Of a stretch of 64,000 nt of DNA, positions 55,349 through 63,825 are shown in pieces (within the stretch, counting starts at the first letter, position 1; each line of letters opens with the position of its first letter). The translations under genes and the position numbers were made by a program. The stretch is taken from assembly GCF_007954265.1 (NCBI RefSeq), contig NZ_VOLS01000001.1, positions 62,001-126,000 on the forward strand. Direction: 5' to 3'. Source of the stretch: Colwellia sp. C1TZA3 (GTDB lineage: Bacteria > Pseudomonadota > Gammaproteobacteria > Enterobacterales > Alteromonadaceae). Under the pieces are notes generated by a model that did no database searches, was not told the origin of the DNA, and saw nothing but the letters and a program-made list of their open reading frames with translations.

Positions 55349-55660
55349 GGAGAAAATGTGACATAAGCCAGCATCTATAGTTCCGATTCTTAAATGGCTG
55401 TCCTAGCCTTTTGTTACAATCCATGTGAATTTTATAGTTTTCAATATTATTATTGTTATTGTTTGTGCTAAGTTTTATTTTTTTCGGTCATCCTGACACT
55501 TTTTTAGTCTTATCCCTGATGCCCTTTTGGGCAAAATATTTCAGTACTCATCCTGAGTTTTAGTAAACAATCCCTATTTTAAATAATATACTGCGTTAGT
55601 TAACGCTTCTTGCTTTCCATGCAAATACTATCCATTTTGTCGAGTGCTATCTATGTAGCT
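55322..55660 (-). ncRNA. Candidate CsrB/CsrC-family sRNA (CsrA-sequestering RNA)
   Basis: CsrB/CsrC-type RNAs bind many copies of the translational regulator CsrA through GGA motifs in hairpin loops. Here the minus strand has nine GGA motifs within about 330 nt (the plus strand has one), with no ORF. Several sit in small hairpins: ACTCA-GGA-TGAGT (55546-55558), GTCA-GGA-TGAC (55487-55497), GGCT-AGGAC-AGCC (55396-55408). CAGGAT or CAGGGAT, the preferred CsrA core, occurs three times. The 3' end is a strong terminator. The 5' end is approximate: TTGAAG and TACAGT (16-base spacing) near 55690-55665 could be the promoter. E. coli csrC also lies just upstream of yihI. Confidence 0.72.
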
Positions 55661-55904
55661 AGCCACACTGTACGTGAGTTGAGTAAAGCTTCAAGCTATT
55701 TTTTCGTTTATTTATTGCACTAAAGTCTAATGTTTAGCAAGTCATTGTTTTTAGTTGTAATTATTTGTTAATAAATGTAGCTTTATTTTCTAACAAAAAA
55801 TCACCTTACTTTATGTCAACAAGATCGGGCAAATGTAGAGCTTTTTTTTGCTCCCTAATTACGAAACTCTTCGTTAATAGAGACTTGTAGCGCTATTTTA
55901 TGTA

Positions 55905-56438
55905 TTAGTCGTCTAGTTGATGCAACCAAGCCGCATGTGTTGGTGCTTTTTTAGTTGTTGACCATTCTTCAACCATCAATGGTGCTACCCGTTTAAGTTC
56001 AGCATATTGCTCAACCGTACCTATGTCCGCCGCTAATTCTAAGCGGTGGCCATTGGGATCAAAGAAATAAATAGATCTAAATACACCATGATTAACTGGG
56101 CCTAAAACGTCTAAACCATGTGCTTGCAAGTCATTTTTTGCTGAAACCAAGGCGTCAACGTCTTCAACTTCTAAAGCAATATGTTGTACCCATTGCGGGG
56201 TGTTTTCATCACGGCCCATTTCAGGAGAGTTAGGGAGTTCAAAAAAAGCCAACACATTGCCCATACCTGCGTCTAAAAATATATGCATGTATGGATCTGG
56301 GGCTTTTGTTGATGGCACTTCATTCTCTGCAATGGCGACAGTCAGTACCATATTTAAATGTTTTTCATACCAATCAACCGTTTCTTTCGCGTCTTTACAG
56401 CGATAGGCCACATGGTGTAAACGTTTTACATTAATCAT
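55905..56438 (-). CDS. VOC-superfamily (glyoxalase/extradiol dioxygenase-like) protein
   Basis: A 177-aa protein of the vicinal-oxygen-chelate fold, with two beta-alpha-beta modules. Likely metal ligands are His in KRLHHVAYRC (about 8-9), His in QHIALEVED (about 85) and Glu in HRLELAAD (about 134). The last part (EEWSTTKKAPTHAAWLHQLDD) is a C-terminal extension. VOC proteins include dioxygenases, glyoxalase and isomerases; the substrate cannot be assigned. No pathway partners are adjacent. It is downstream of the M61 gene by 168 bases on the same strand. Confidence 0.82.
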   Translation of the reverse strand: MINVKRLHHVAYRCKDAKETVDWYEKHLNMVLTVAIAENEVPSTKAPDPYMHIFLDAGMGNVLAFFELPNSPEMGRDENTPQWVQHIALEVEDVDALVSAKNDLQAHGLDVLGPVNHGVFRSIYFFDPNGHRLELAADIGTVEQYAELKRVAPLMVEEWSTTKKAPTHAAWLHQLDD

Positions 56439-56606
56439 AATATTATTACTTAAGTTAAAGTTAAGTTAGCAGTTAAACGGCTCTCGAATTGAGTTAATTT
56501 TTACCATAACTTGATAAGGCGCGCTAATTTTCTAGCGAGTTTAATCACTAAATGTTGTCAGTAATTACGTACGCTTTCATTTACAGGACAAGTTTACAAA
56601 GCAAAT

Positions 56607-58400
56607 TTATCCATTAGGAATAATATCCTGCCAAGCTTTCACTAAGTTATTATCGACAACTTTAAAGGCGATACCCGCTAATGGCGAGTCAATCACTTGC
56701 AATGTTGCGCTTAGCAATTGGTCATCACGAAAGAAATCACAAGTTAACTCACGCCCTGCAGGGTGATGATCAAGTATGGCTTGTATTGATTGCTCAGTTA
56801 CTTTGATTTTATCTATCGCGAGCAGTGTGTCATTAACCGCTAAACCTGCTTTTGCGGCCGGTGACTGTTCCAGTACTTGCGTAATGGTTAAGCCAAGCGC
56901 TTGTGCTTTATATTGTGCACCTAAATAAGCGTGGTAATGCACTGCAGACGTAGTTTCTACACTGTTTAATTTTTTGAATTTTTGTTTTTGTAATTCAACA
57001 CCGTACGTTGCTAGCTCAGCGGTTAGATCAATACGCTCATTGTTGTATAAATGCTGTTTAAATCTTGATGAAATATCTTCACCACATAGCAGGTTAGCAA
57101 TGTTGATAAAGTCTTCTTCACTGGTACCGATATTAGTGCGACCAAAGTGAATCCATAACTCTCGCATTAAGGTATCTAAACTATATTGGTTGTTTGATTT
57201 GCTGCGAATGGTTAAGTCTAACCATAAAGCAATTAACGCTCCTTTGGTATAGTAACTAACAATGTTATTAACCGCATCAGGGCCTTGCTGGTAAAACTTG
57301 GTCCAAGCGTCAAAGCTTGAAGCGGTGACGCTTTGTTTTAATTCACCGACACCGCGATAAACCCGCGTGGCTGTTTTCGCTAATAGTGTTAAATAGTCTT
57401 CAAAGTTAATTAAGCCAGTACGAAAAAGTGAAAAGTCATCAAAGTAAGATGTTATGCCTTCAAAGGCCCATAACTGTTGGGTATAACTTTCTTGTTGTAA
57501 GTTGTAAGGCACAAATTCTTTTGGTTTTATCCGACAAACATTCCAAGCATGAAAGTATTCATGTGAACACAAGCTTAAGAAGGTTTTATAATTCTCATTT
57601 AGCTCTGTTGCTGCTTGTTGAGGGTTGGGTAAATCGAAGCGACTGGCTTGTAAAATAGTGGAGTTTTTGTGTTCTAATCCACCAAAACCGTGCGCTTGTA
57701 AATGAGTGATAAACCAATACTCTTGAAAAGGTGCTTCACCAAATAAGCTAATATGATGTTGACACAATTTACTAATATCAGCAGCCAAACGCTGAGTATC
57801 GCCATAGTGTTTACTGGTAAATACTAAATGGTGCACTACCCCTTCGACCGTAAATTCAGTGCTGTCAAAGTCACCAATAGCGACTGGGCAGTCAATTAAG
57901 TGCTGGTAATTATCAGCAATATATTCACCAAATTGGTATTTTTCTGTTGCTTTCGCTCGTGTTAAGCCCGTCGCCACTCGCCACTGACTATGTTCAGCTA
58001 ACGTTGAGGGTGCAATTACTAACTTACATGCTTGTTCGCTTAACTCTTGTACTTGCAAAAAGGTTGAGCTGCCATTGAAAAATCCGCGCTGGCTATCTAG
58101 GTAAGCCGTGCGTACTGATAAGTCAAAAGCGAACACTTGATAGCGCACTTGAACTTGATCATTACTGGCCTGCAATGACCAAGTTTGTTTATCAACTTTA
58201 CTTAAGCTAATCGCTTGCTCATTGCTATCAAACGCGCTGATTTCCGTAATGTTCTTGGCAAAATCGCGGATCATGTAACTGCCGGGTAGCCAGGCGGGTA
58301 AAGACAAAGTGTAGCTTTGGCCTGGGGTACTTTTAAATGACAATAACACCTCAAATAAATGACTATTTGGGTTCAGAGGGGAAATTTGATATTGGATCAT
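56607..58400 (-). CDS. M61 glycyl aminopeptidase family protein with PDZ domain
   Basis: A 597-aa zinc aminopeptidase of the M61 family, which removes N-terminal glycine or alanine from peptides. The N-terminal beta domain (about 1-165) is followed by a thermolysin-like domain with GGLEHKNST (exopeptidase motif) and HEYFHAWNVCRIKP (HExxH, about 280-284; downstream Glu in LWAFEGITSYFDD). A C-terminal PDZ domain (LGLTITQVLEQSPAAKAGLAVNDTLLAI, about 505-535) completes it. No signal peptide is visible, so it is probably cytoplasmic. The ATG at 58400 is chosen over a TTG four codons upstream. Confidence 0.9.
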   Translation of the reverse strand: MIQYQISPLNPNSHLFEVLLSFKSTPGQSYTLSLPAWLPGSYMIRDFAKNITEISAFDSNEQAISLSKVDKQTWSLQASNDQVQVRYQVFAFDLSVRTAYLDSQRGFFNGSSTFLQVQELSEQACKLVIAPSTLAEHSQWRVATGLTRAKATEKYQFGEYIADNYQHLIDCPVAIGDFDSTEFTVEGVVHHLVFTSKHYGDTQRLAADISKLCQHHISLFGEAPFQEYWFITHLQAHGFGGLEHKNSTILQASRFDLPNPQQAATELNENYKTFLSLCSHEYFHAWNVCRIKPKEFVPYNLQQESYTQQLWAFEGITSYFDDFSLFRTGLINFEDYLTLLAKTATRVYRGVGELKQSVTASSFDAWTKFYQQGPDAVNNIVSYYTKGALIALWLDLTIRSKSNNQYSLDTLMRELWIHFGRTNIGTSEEDFINIANLLCGEDISSRFKQHLYNNERIDLTAELATYGVELQKQKFKKLNSVETTSAVHYHAYLGAQYKAQALGLTITQVLEQSPAAKAGLAVNDTLLAIDKIKVTEQSIQAILDHHPAGRELTCDFFRDDQLLSATLQVIDSPLAGIAFKVVDNNLVKAWQDIIPNG

Positions 58401-58505
58401 ATTAGCGCACAAATGTTGACAAGATATTTGTGCTCCAATGTAGCAGAGTTAACCCAATAAAACAGCTTGAAAATAAGCCTTAGCGACTGACGACTTCAAT
58501 TGCTA

Positions 58506-59366
58506 TTAACTTAAAATAACCGTTTTATCTTTATTGATACAAATGCGTTGCTCAGCATGCATTTTCACGGCATTACATAAGGCAATAGCTTCTAAGTCGT
58601 GGCCGAGATGCACCATTTGTTCAATAGTAAAACCATGATTAATCGGCTTCACTTCCTGGACAATAATCGGCCCTTCATCAAGGTCAGCGGTGACATAATG
58701 TGCTGTAGCACCGATGATTTTAACACCACGTTTGTGGGCTTGATGATAAGGTTTTGCGCCTTTAAAGCTTGGTAAAAAAGAGTGGTGTATATTAATCGCT
58801 TGGCCACGTAGGTTATAACAAAGCTGGTCTGACAATATTTGCATATAACGGGCAAGTACTAATAAGTCGCCATTATATTGCTGATAAATAGCTAATAATG
58901 CCTGCTCTTGCTGGGCTTTATTGTCTTTATTAACCGGCAAGTGGTGAAAGGGAACGTTATGCCACTGGGCAAGTGCCTGACAATTTTGATGGTTTGAGGT
59001 AATCGCGACAATATTAACCGGTAACACACCGGCTTTCCATTTCGTTAATAGCGACACTAAGCAGTGGTCATCTTTTGACACCGCAATCACCACATTAGGA
59101 AAGTTCTCTCTTTCTCTCAGTTGATAATGCATATTTAACGGTTTTGCTAATAAATCAATGGCTTGACTGAAGGCTGCAAAACTGACGGTCAGTTCTCGAT
59201 CATCAAAAGCAATGCGTGAAAAAAATGTCTCGGTATAGGGGTCACTGTATTGGCTAGTTTCAGTAATAAAGGCCCCGTGTTCGAATAAACTCTGGCTGAC
59301 TTTTGCCAGCACACCTGAGGTATCAGGGCACTGCCAAGTAAGAATATAATGATGGGTGTTTTTCAT
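58506..59366 (-). CDS. purU: Formyltetrahydrofolate deformylase
   Basis: Hydrolyses 10-formyl-THF to formate and THF, balancing one-carbon pools and supplying formate for PurT. The 286-aa length fits (E. coli 280). It has an N-terminal ACT regulatory domain (LTWQCPDTSGVLAKVSQSL, about 9-27) and a formyltransferase-type catalytic domain with VIAVSKDDHCL, INIHHSFLPSFKGAKPYHQA (catalytic Asn/His, about 210-229) and GATAHYVTADLDEGPII (Asp, about 238-254). It precedes the M61 gene by 105 bases on the same strand. Confidence 0.94.
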   Translation of the reverse strand: MKNTHHYILTWQCPDTSGVLAKVSQSLFEHGAFITETSQYSDPYTETFFSRIAFDDRELTVSFAAFSQAIDLLAKPLNMHYQLRERENFPNVVIAVSKDDHCLVSLLTKWKAGVLPVNIVAITSNHQNCQALAQWHNVPFHHLPVNKDNKAQQEQALLAIYQQYNGDLLVLARYMQILSDQLCYNLRGQAINIHHSFLPSFKGAKPYHQAHKRGVKIIGATAHYVTADLDEGPIIVQEVKPINHGFTIEQMVHLGHDLEAIALCNAVKMHAEQRICINKDKTVILS

Positions 59367-59454
59367 GCTGTAGACGTTATTATGATTATATTTCAGCAGT
59401 CTGGCATTTTCTTGCCATGTTGTTCAATACTTTTGTGCTATATACCATGCTATT

Positions 59455-59697
59455 TCAAGCAGAGTCGACTTCGTCGTCAAGCTTGGTTTTGTGTTGAATA
59501 TAAAGTGCTTCAACCTTTTCTCTGGCCCAAGGGGTTTTTCTTAAAAATTTCAAGCTTGAGTTAATGCTAGGATCATCAGTAAAACAGCGAACTTTTATTT
59601 CTTTACCAAGATAATCAAAACCAAAATGATCGACTAATTGCGTCACGATAACTTTTAATGTTACGCCGTGCAATGGGTTGTAGGGTTGGTGATCCAT
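59455..59697 (-). CDS. VF530 family DNA-binding-like protein (DUF2132)
   Basis: An 80-aa protein, [20 protein letters not shown]..., matching the VF530/DUF2132 family: N-terminal NPLHG.TL..I, GF..L...I.V.CF in the middle and [17 protein letters not shown] near the end. A VF530 structure shows a double HTH-like fold, but its role is unknown. I chose the ATG at 59697; a 30-codon upstream extension in the same frame has no family similarity. It lies between purU and the Prx-Grx gene, all on the minus strand. Confidence 0.87.
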   Translation of the reverse strand: MDHQPYNPLHGVTLKVIVTQLVDHFGFDYLGKEIKVRCFTDDPSINSSLKFLRKTPWAREKVEALYIQHKTKLDDEVDSA

Positions 59698-59791
59698 ATT
59701 TTTCGCCTTAGTGGTTTTAGGCGCTATTCTATCATGGCGTAAGCTAATGCCAACGGGATTAATGATACTATTGGTGACGAAAACCAAAAAT

Positions 59792-59820
59792 AAAAAACGA
59801 CGCTAAGGCGTCGTTTTTTT
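59792..59820 (-). terminator. Intrinsic terminator after the Prx-Grx gene
   Basis: AAAACGACGC-TAAG-GCGTCGTTTT with a T-run on the plus side and an A-run (T-run on the minus strand) on the other, 43 bases beyond the Prx-Grx stop. It can act in both directions. Confidence 0.85.
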
Positions 59821-59862
59821 AATCGTTCTACGAAATGCAACCGCCTTGCGCTTGCTCAACGA

Positions 59863-60591
59863 TTAACTCAATTGCGCTGCCAATGCTTCGCTGCCACCAA
59901 TATGTTGTCCGTCGATAAAAATTTGCGGTACGGTGTCTGCATTAGTTATCGCCTTAAACATCGTCAAGTTAACATCTTTGCCCACTTCTAACTCTTCAAA
60001 TGTTAGGCCTTTTTCGTTTAACAATGCTTTTGCTTTTTTGCAATGTGGGCAACCTGGCTTGCTAAAAACCATAACCGCTGAAGTTTGACAGGCTGACGGG
60101 TTAATATGATTTAACATGGTATCGGCGTCAGATACTTCAAATGGGTCGCCGGGTAAATCAGGTTCAATAAACATTTTTTCAATGATGCCATTTTTAACTA
60201 ACATCGCATAACGCCAGCTACGTTTACCAAAACCAATGGCAGCTTTATCAACTAACATGCCCATGGCGTCAGTAAATTCGCCGTTGCCATCAGGAATAAA
60301 GCTAATGTTGTCTGCATCTTGGTGTTGTGCCCAAGCATTCATCACGAAAGTGTCATTCACTGACATACAAATAATTTCATCGACACCATTTTTAAAGAGT
60401 TTAGGTGCTAATTCATTATAACGTGGTAAATGTGAAGATGAGCAGGTTGGTGTAAAAGCACCGGGTAGAGAGAAGACCACTACCGTTTTATCATTAAAAA
60501 TTTCGTCACTAGTGCGCGTTGTCCACTCGTCATTTGCTCTTAATGTGAAAGTAACGTTAGGGACTTTTTGTTGCTCTTTATTTTCTAACAT
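59863..60591 (-). CDS. Hybrid peroxiredoxin 5-glutaredoxin (glutathione-dependent peroxidase)
   Basis: Reduces peroxides using glutathione within one polypeptide. The 242-aa protein has a Prx5 domain (about 1-160) with the peroxidatic Cys in FTPTCSSSHLPRY (about Cys50), and a C-terminal glutaredoxin domain (about 170-242) with active site KPGCPHCKKAKALL (CPHC) and the GSH-binding TVPQIF (cis-Pro) and GGSEAL. This fusion is characterised in Haemophilus influenzae (hyPrx5). It is likely induced by oxidative stress, but no OxyR site could be pinned down. Confidence 0.94.
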   Translation of the reverse strand: MLENKEQQKVPNVTFTLRANDEWTTRTSDEIFNDKTVVVFSLPGAFTPTCSSSHLPRYNELAPKLFKNGVDEIICMSVNDTFVMNAWAQHQDADNISFIPDGNGEFTDAMGMLVDKAAIGFGKRSWRYAMLVKNGIIEKMFIEPDLPGDPFEVSDADTMLNHINPSACQTSAVMVFSKPGCPHCKKAKALLNEKGLTFEELEVGKDVNLTMFKAITNADTVPQIFIDGQHIGGSEALAAQLS

Positions 60592-60899
60592 AATGGCTCC
60601 GTTTATAATTTCTAAAATAATGTTGTCACTGACTATATCGTTATTATTGAATAAGTACGACTTTAAATAAAGTGATTAATATTGTACATCATGATTGATA
60701 AAAGCGATTAATAAAATCACTAGATAAAAGTAGCCACTCATAATAAGCAATTTTAACCACTGGCATCAATACATTTAATCAAATTGGTATAACTAGCTAT
60801 ATTTGTCAATTTAGCAAAGTTCAGCTCAATGAACTTGATGCTATAAATAGAAATAATTTCCTGTTTTATCATCAAAGTGGTAAATTAAGCCCAGTAAAG
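60592..60899. other. Divergent region between Prx-Grx and hutG
   Basis: AT-rich, no gene. A short AAATTGGTATAAC at about 60781-60793 resembles a degenerate end of the palindromic repeat families. Promoters for both directions are expected; the hutG-proximal end holds a likely HutC operator (60899-60912). Confidence 0.4.
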
Positions 60900-60912
60900 T
60901 TGTATATACAAT
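60899..60912. promoter_or_regulatory. Candidate HutC operator upstream of hutG
   Basis: GTTGTATATACAAT, a near-perfect palindrome (TTGTATATACAA core), 13-27 bases upstream of the hutG start. TTGTATATACAA-type sites are the expected target of the GntR-family repressor HutC in marine gammaproteobacteria (from memory of the motif). Its closeness to the start would block transcription when urocanate is absent. Confidence 0.65.
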
Positions 60913-60925
60913 TTAAGAGGTTTTC

Positions 60926-61744
60926 ATGTCAAACAGTTACACCTTAATTAAAGGCTCTGTGCCTTTACTAATCAGCATGCCACACAATGGTGAAGAAATA
61001 CCCGCAGATATTGCTGAAATGATGACCGCTAAAGGCCGTGAAGCTGCCGATACTGACTGGGCTATGGATCGTTTATACGCCTTTGCAAAAGAGCTTGGCG
61101 CCTATCTATTAATCCCTAAATATAACCGTTATGTTATTGACTTAAATCGTGATCCTGATGGTATTGATTTATACCCAGGTGCAAATAATACCGAGCTTTG
61201 CCCCACCACCGCATTTGATTTATCGCCTTTATATCAAGCAGGCTGTGCACCGAGTGCGGAACAAATAACCGAGCGCGTTGCATATTATTGGCAACCTTAC
61301 CATCAGGCCTTAGCGTCAACCATGCAAGCAATAAAAACTGAATTTGGTCGAGCGGTTTTACTTGAGGCTCATTCTATTCGCTCACATGTACCAAGATTTT
61401 TTCAAGGTCAATTACCTGATTTTAATTTTGGTAATGCCGATGGCAAAAGTTGTGCGCCTGAACTTATGGCGGCTTTAGTGGATATAGATTACGCACCTTA
61501 CACTATGGTTTGTAATGGTCGCTTTAAAGGCGGCTATATTACGCGAGCATTCGGTCAACCTCATGATAATTTTCATGCTATTCAATTAGAGCTATCGCAG
61601 CACACTTATATGGATGAGCAAGCTATGACTTATAACCAAAGTTTAGCATTGCAGGTACAACCCAAACTTGCTGCACTGGTTAACACGCTGATAAATTTTC
61701 CTGCCATTAAAGCAACTGTCAACACCAAACAAGCGACTGAGTAA
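60926..61744 (+). CDS. hutG: N-formylglutamate amidohydrolase
   Basis: Hydrolyses N-formylglutamate to glutamate and formate, the last step of the five-step histidine degradation pathway. The 272-aa protein shows the FGase pattern: SMPHNGEEIP (metal His, about 18-27), DLNRDPDGIDLYPGANN, LLEAHSIRSHVPRFF and GRFKGGYITRAFGQPHDNFHA with a later ELSQHTYM. An AGAGG ribosome site precedes the ATG. It begins the hutG-hutF operon (12-base gap), downstream of a likely HutC operator. Confidence 0.94.
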   Translation: MSNSYTLIKGSVPLLISMPHNGEEIPADIAEMMTAKGREAADTDWAMDRLYAFAKELGAYLLIPKYNRYVIDLNRDPDGIDLYPGANNTELCPTTAFDLSPLYQAGCAPSAEQITERVAYYWQPYHQALASTMQAIKTEFGRAVLLEAHSIRSHVPRFFQGQLPDFNFGNADGKSCAPELMAALVDIDYAPYTMVCNGRFKGGYITRAFGQPHDNFHAIQLELSQHTYMDEQAMTYNQSLALQVQPKLAALVNTLINFPAIKATVNTKQATE

Positions 61745-61756
61745 GGGAGTGAATAG

Positions 61757-63121
61757 ATGAAACTTTTTGCTAAAAAAATCTTATTAGCTGATGGTTGGGC
61801 TAACGAGCAAACGTTGACGATTGAACAAGGCGTGATCACTGATATTACTGCAGGATATGTCACAGGCGCTGAGCGTGCTAATGGTGTGGTTATTCCTGGC
61901 ATGGTCAATTGTCACTCTCATGCTTTTCAACGCGCTTTTGCCGGTTTTAGTGAACAAGGCAGCGAAGGTCAAGACAGTTTTTGGACTTGGCGCAATGTTA
62001 TGTATAAGTTTTTGGGACAGTTAAGCTCAGAAGATGTCCAAGTGATTGCTAGCCAACTTTATATTGAAATGTTGAAAATGGGTTACACCCGAGTTGCTGA
62101 GTTTCATTATCTTCATCATGATATTGATGGCCAAAACCATCAAAACCTAGCCACAATGGCCCAAGCTATTTTTGCTGCGGCTGAGCAATCAGGTATCGGC
62201 TTAACATTATTACCGGTATTGTATAGGTTCAGTGGTTTTGGCCCACAGGCCGCTACTGACGGACAAAAGCGCTTTATTAATTCAGTGGCACAATTTAATG
62301 ACTTAGTCACTGATTGTTTTGCGCTGGCCAAATTACAGCCTAATTGCAATGTCGGTATTGCGCCACATTCTTTACGTGCAGTGGATAAAAGTTCGCTCTT
62401 AGCGGCTGTTGAGCATGTTCGAGCACTCGATGCACAAGCGCCGATTCATATCCACATTGCCGAGCAGCAAAGAGAAGTAGCAGACTGTCTGGCTCATTAT
62501 GGTCAACGACCAGTCCAGTGGTTACTCAATAATGCAGATTTAGACCGGCATTGGTGTTTAATTCACGCCACCCATATCGATGAACAAGAGCGTAAAGGGA
62601 TTATTGCGAGCCAAGCTGTAGCCGGCATTTGCCCTACCACAGAAGCTAATTTAGGTGATGGTATCTTCCCAACTGATGAATTTTTGCTGGACAATGGCAC
62701 CTTTGCTATTGGCTCAGACAGCCATATTTCAGTCAATCCAATCGAAGAATTACGCTGGCTTGAATATGCTCAGCGCTTAAGTAAGCAACAACGCGCCCTG
62801 TTAGCCACCAGCGAGCAAAAGTCTGTTGGGCTTAATTTATGGCAAAAAGCTGCTACTGGTGGTGCACAAAGCACTAACAGTAATACCGGTGCATTAGCCA
62901 TTAACAAGCAAGCTGATTTATTGGTTTTGGATGACAGCCAATTACGTTTATTTGCCCATGACGATATTCACTTACTCGACAGTGTTATTTTTGCTAGCCA
63001 AGGTAACCCTGTTTTAGATGTGATGGTCAATGGTCATTGGGTGATCCGCGGCTCAGAACATACCTTAGCGCAAGACAGTGCAAATAGTTTTGCTAAATTA
63101 TTAGCTAGGCTTTCAGCGTAA
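61757..63121 (+). CDS. hutF: Formimidoylglutamate deiminase
   Basis: Deaminates N-formimino-glutamate to N-formylglutamate, feeding HutG. The 454-aa amidohydrolase-superfamily protein has the metal ligands in NCHSHAFQRAFAGF (HxH, about 53-66), HIHIAEQQREV (His, about 233), IHATHID (His, about 273) and GSDSHISVNP (Asp, about 317). Having HutF plus HutG shows that histidine is broken down by the five-step Pseudomonas-like route instead of the HutG-type formiminoglutamase route. hutH, hutU and hutI are not in the window. Confidence 0.95.
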   Translation: MKLFAKKILLADGWANEQTLTIEQGVITDITAGYVTGAERANGVVIPGMVNCHSHAFQRAFAGFSEQGSEGQDSFWTWRNVMYKFLGQLSSEDVQVIASQLYIEMLKMGYTRVAEFHYLHHDIDGQNHQNLATMAQAIFAAAEQSGIGLTLLPVLYRFSGFGPQAATDGQKRFINSVAQFNDLVTDCFALAKLQPNCNVGIAPHSLRAVDKSSLLAAVEHVRALDAQAPIHIHIAEQQREVADCLAHYGQRPVQWLLNNADLDRHWCLIHATHIDEQERKGIIASQAVAGICPTTEANLGDGIFPTDEFLLDNGTFAIGSDSHISVNPIEELRWLEYAQRLSKQQRALLATSEQKSVGLNLWQKAATGGAQSTNSNTGALAINKQADLLVLDDSQLRLFAHDDIHLLDSVIFASQGNPVLDVMVNGHWVIRGSEHTLAQDSANSFAKLLARLSA

Positions 63122-63213
63122 TTATTGCGATTAGGCTCTAAAAAGGCGATTAGCACACCTTGTTATCATCTTGATTACCTTGCTGTTGTATAGCCGTGCT
63201 AACTCAAACAGTC

Positions 63214-63237
63214 GCAGCCCATTGAGCAATGGGCTGC
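63214..63237. terminator. Strong hairpin between hutF and the convergent small gene
   Basis: GCAGCCCATT / AATGGGCTGC, a perfect 10-bp stem with a GAGC loop. An adjoining CAGCAACT...AGTTGCTG stem (63237-63262) overlaps the end of the minus-strand gene. Neither is followed by a strong T-run, so termination could be by a processing or Rho-assisted route. Confidence 0.5.
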
Positions 63238-63246
63238 AGCAACTCA

Positions 63247-63603
63247 TTATAATAAGTTGCTGTATTGGCTGATGGCTCGACACACTTTAGTTAAATTATC
63301 GCGATGTAGTTTTGGTGTTTGTTTTTTACTTTTACAATATTGCTCATTAAACTTTTTTACTTTTTCACGGCTGCTGGTGATTTCTGCCACGTAAGCTATT
63401 TCTTGGCGATTAAATTGGCTAAAATCTCGTGATAAATCTTGATATATTTTATCTGACTTTAAACCTATTTTGGTGTCAGTCGCCGCTGAAAAATAACTCA
63501 GTACGACTTGTTTTTGCTCAAATATCCAGCGGTTTAATTTTTCATTAGGATAATAATGAAAATATAACGCGCTAGCCACAATCAAGATCAATAATTTTTT
63601 CAT
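63247..63603 (-). CDS. Uncharacterised small exported or membrane-anchored protein
   Basis: A 118-aa protein I do not recognise. It begins MKKLLILIVASALYFHYYP, a short hydrophobic segment acting as signal or anchor, followed by a soluble, highly charged helical domain with two cysteines (QYCKSKKQ and KVCRAISQY) that could form a disulfide, supporting a periplasmic location. I chose the ATG at 63603 (GGCAAGAG directly upstream) and reject the 10-codon upstream extension. Convergent with hutF. Confidence 0.65.
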   Translation of the reverse strand: MKKLLILIVASALYFHYYPNEKLNRWIFEQKQVVLSYFSAATDTKIGLKSDKIYQDLSRDFSQFNRQEIAYVAEITSSREKVKKFNEQYCKSKKQTPKLHRDNLTKVCRAISQYSNLL

Positions 63604-63825
63604 CTCTTGCCTTATAATCATATCTGCGTACAAATAATCAACAACTCGTTGTGGTTATTTAATTAACCACAAGTGGTATTATTGCTTCCTTAAGCTAAAT
63701 GTTATGCTAATAGCGCTAGAGTAATCAATTTCGTACTAACAAAGCAATATTATGCTATTTTTTTGATGGGTAATCAGTACGAATCCGTTATAATTATCCG
63801 GCATTACCAACATAAAGGATCCGCT

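Noticed and set aside
63763-63777. FNR-like box TTGATGGGTAATCA before ccoG
   Set aside because: The spacing is wrong for TTGAT-N4-ATCAA (the second half is shifted by one base), so I do not call it.
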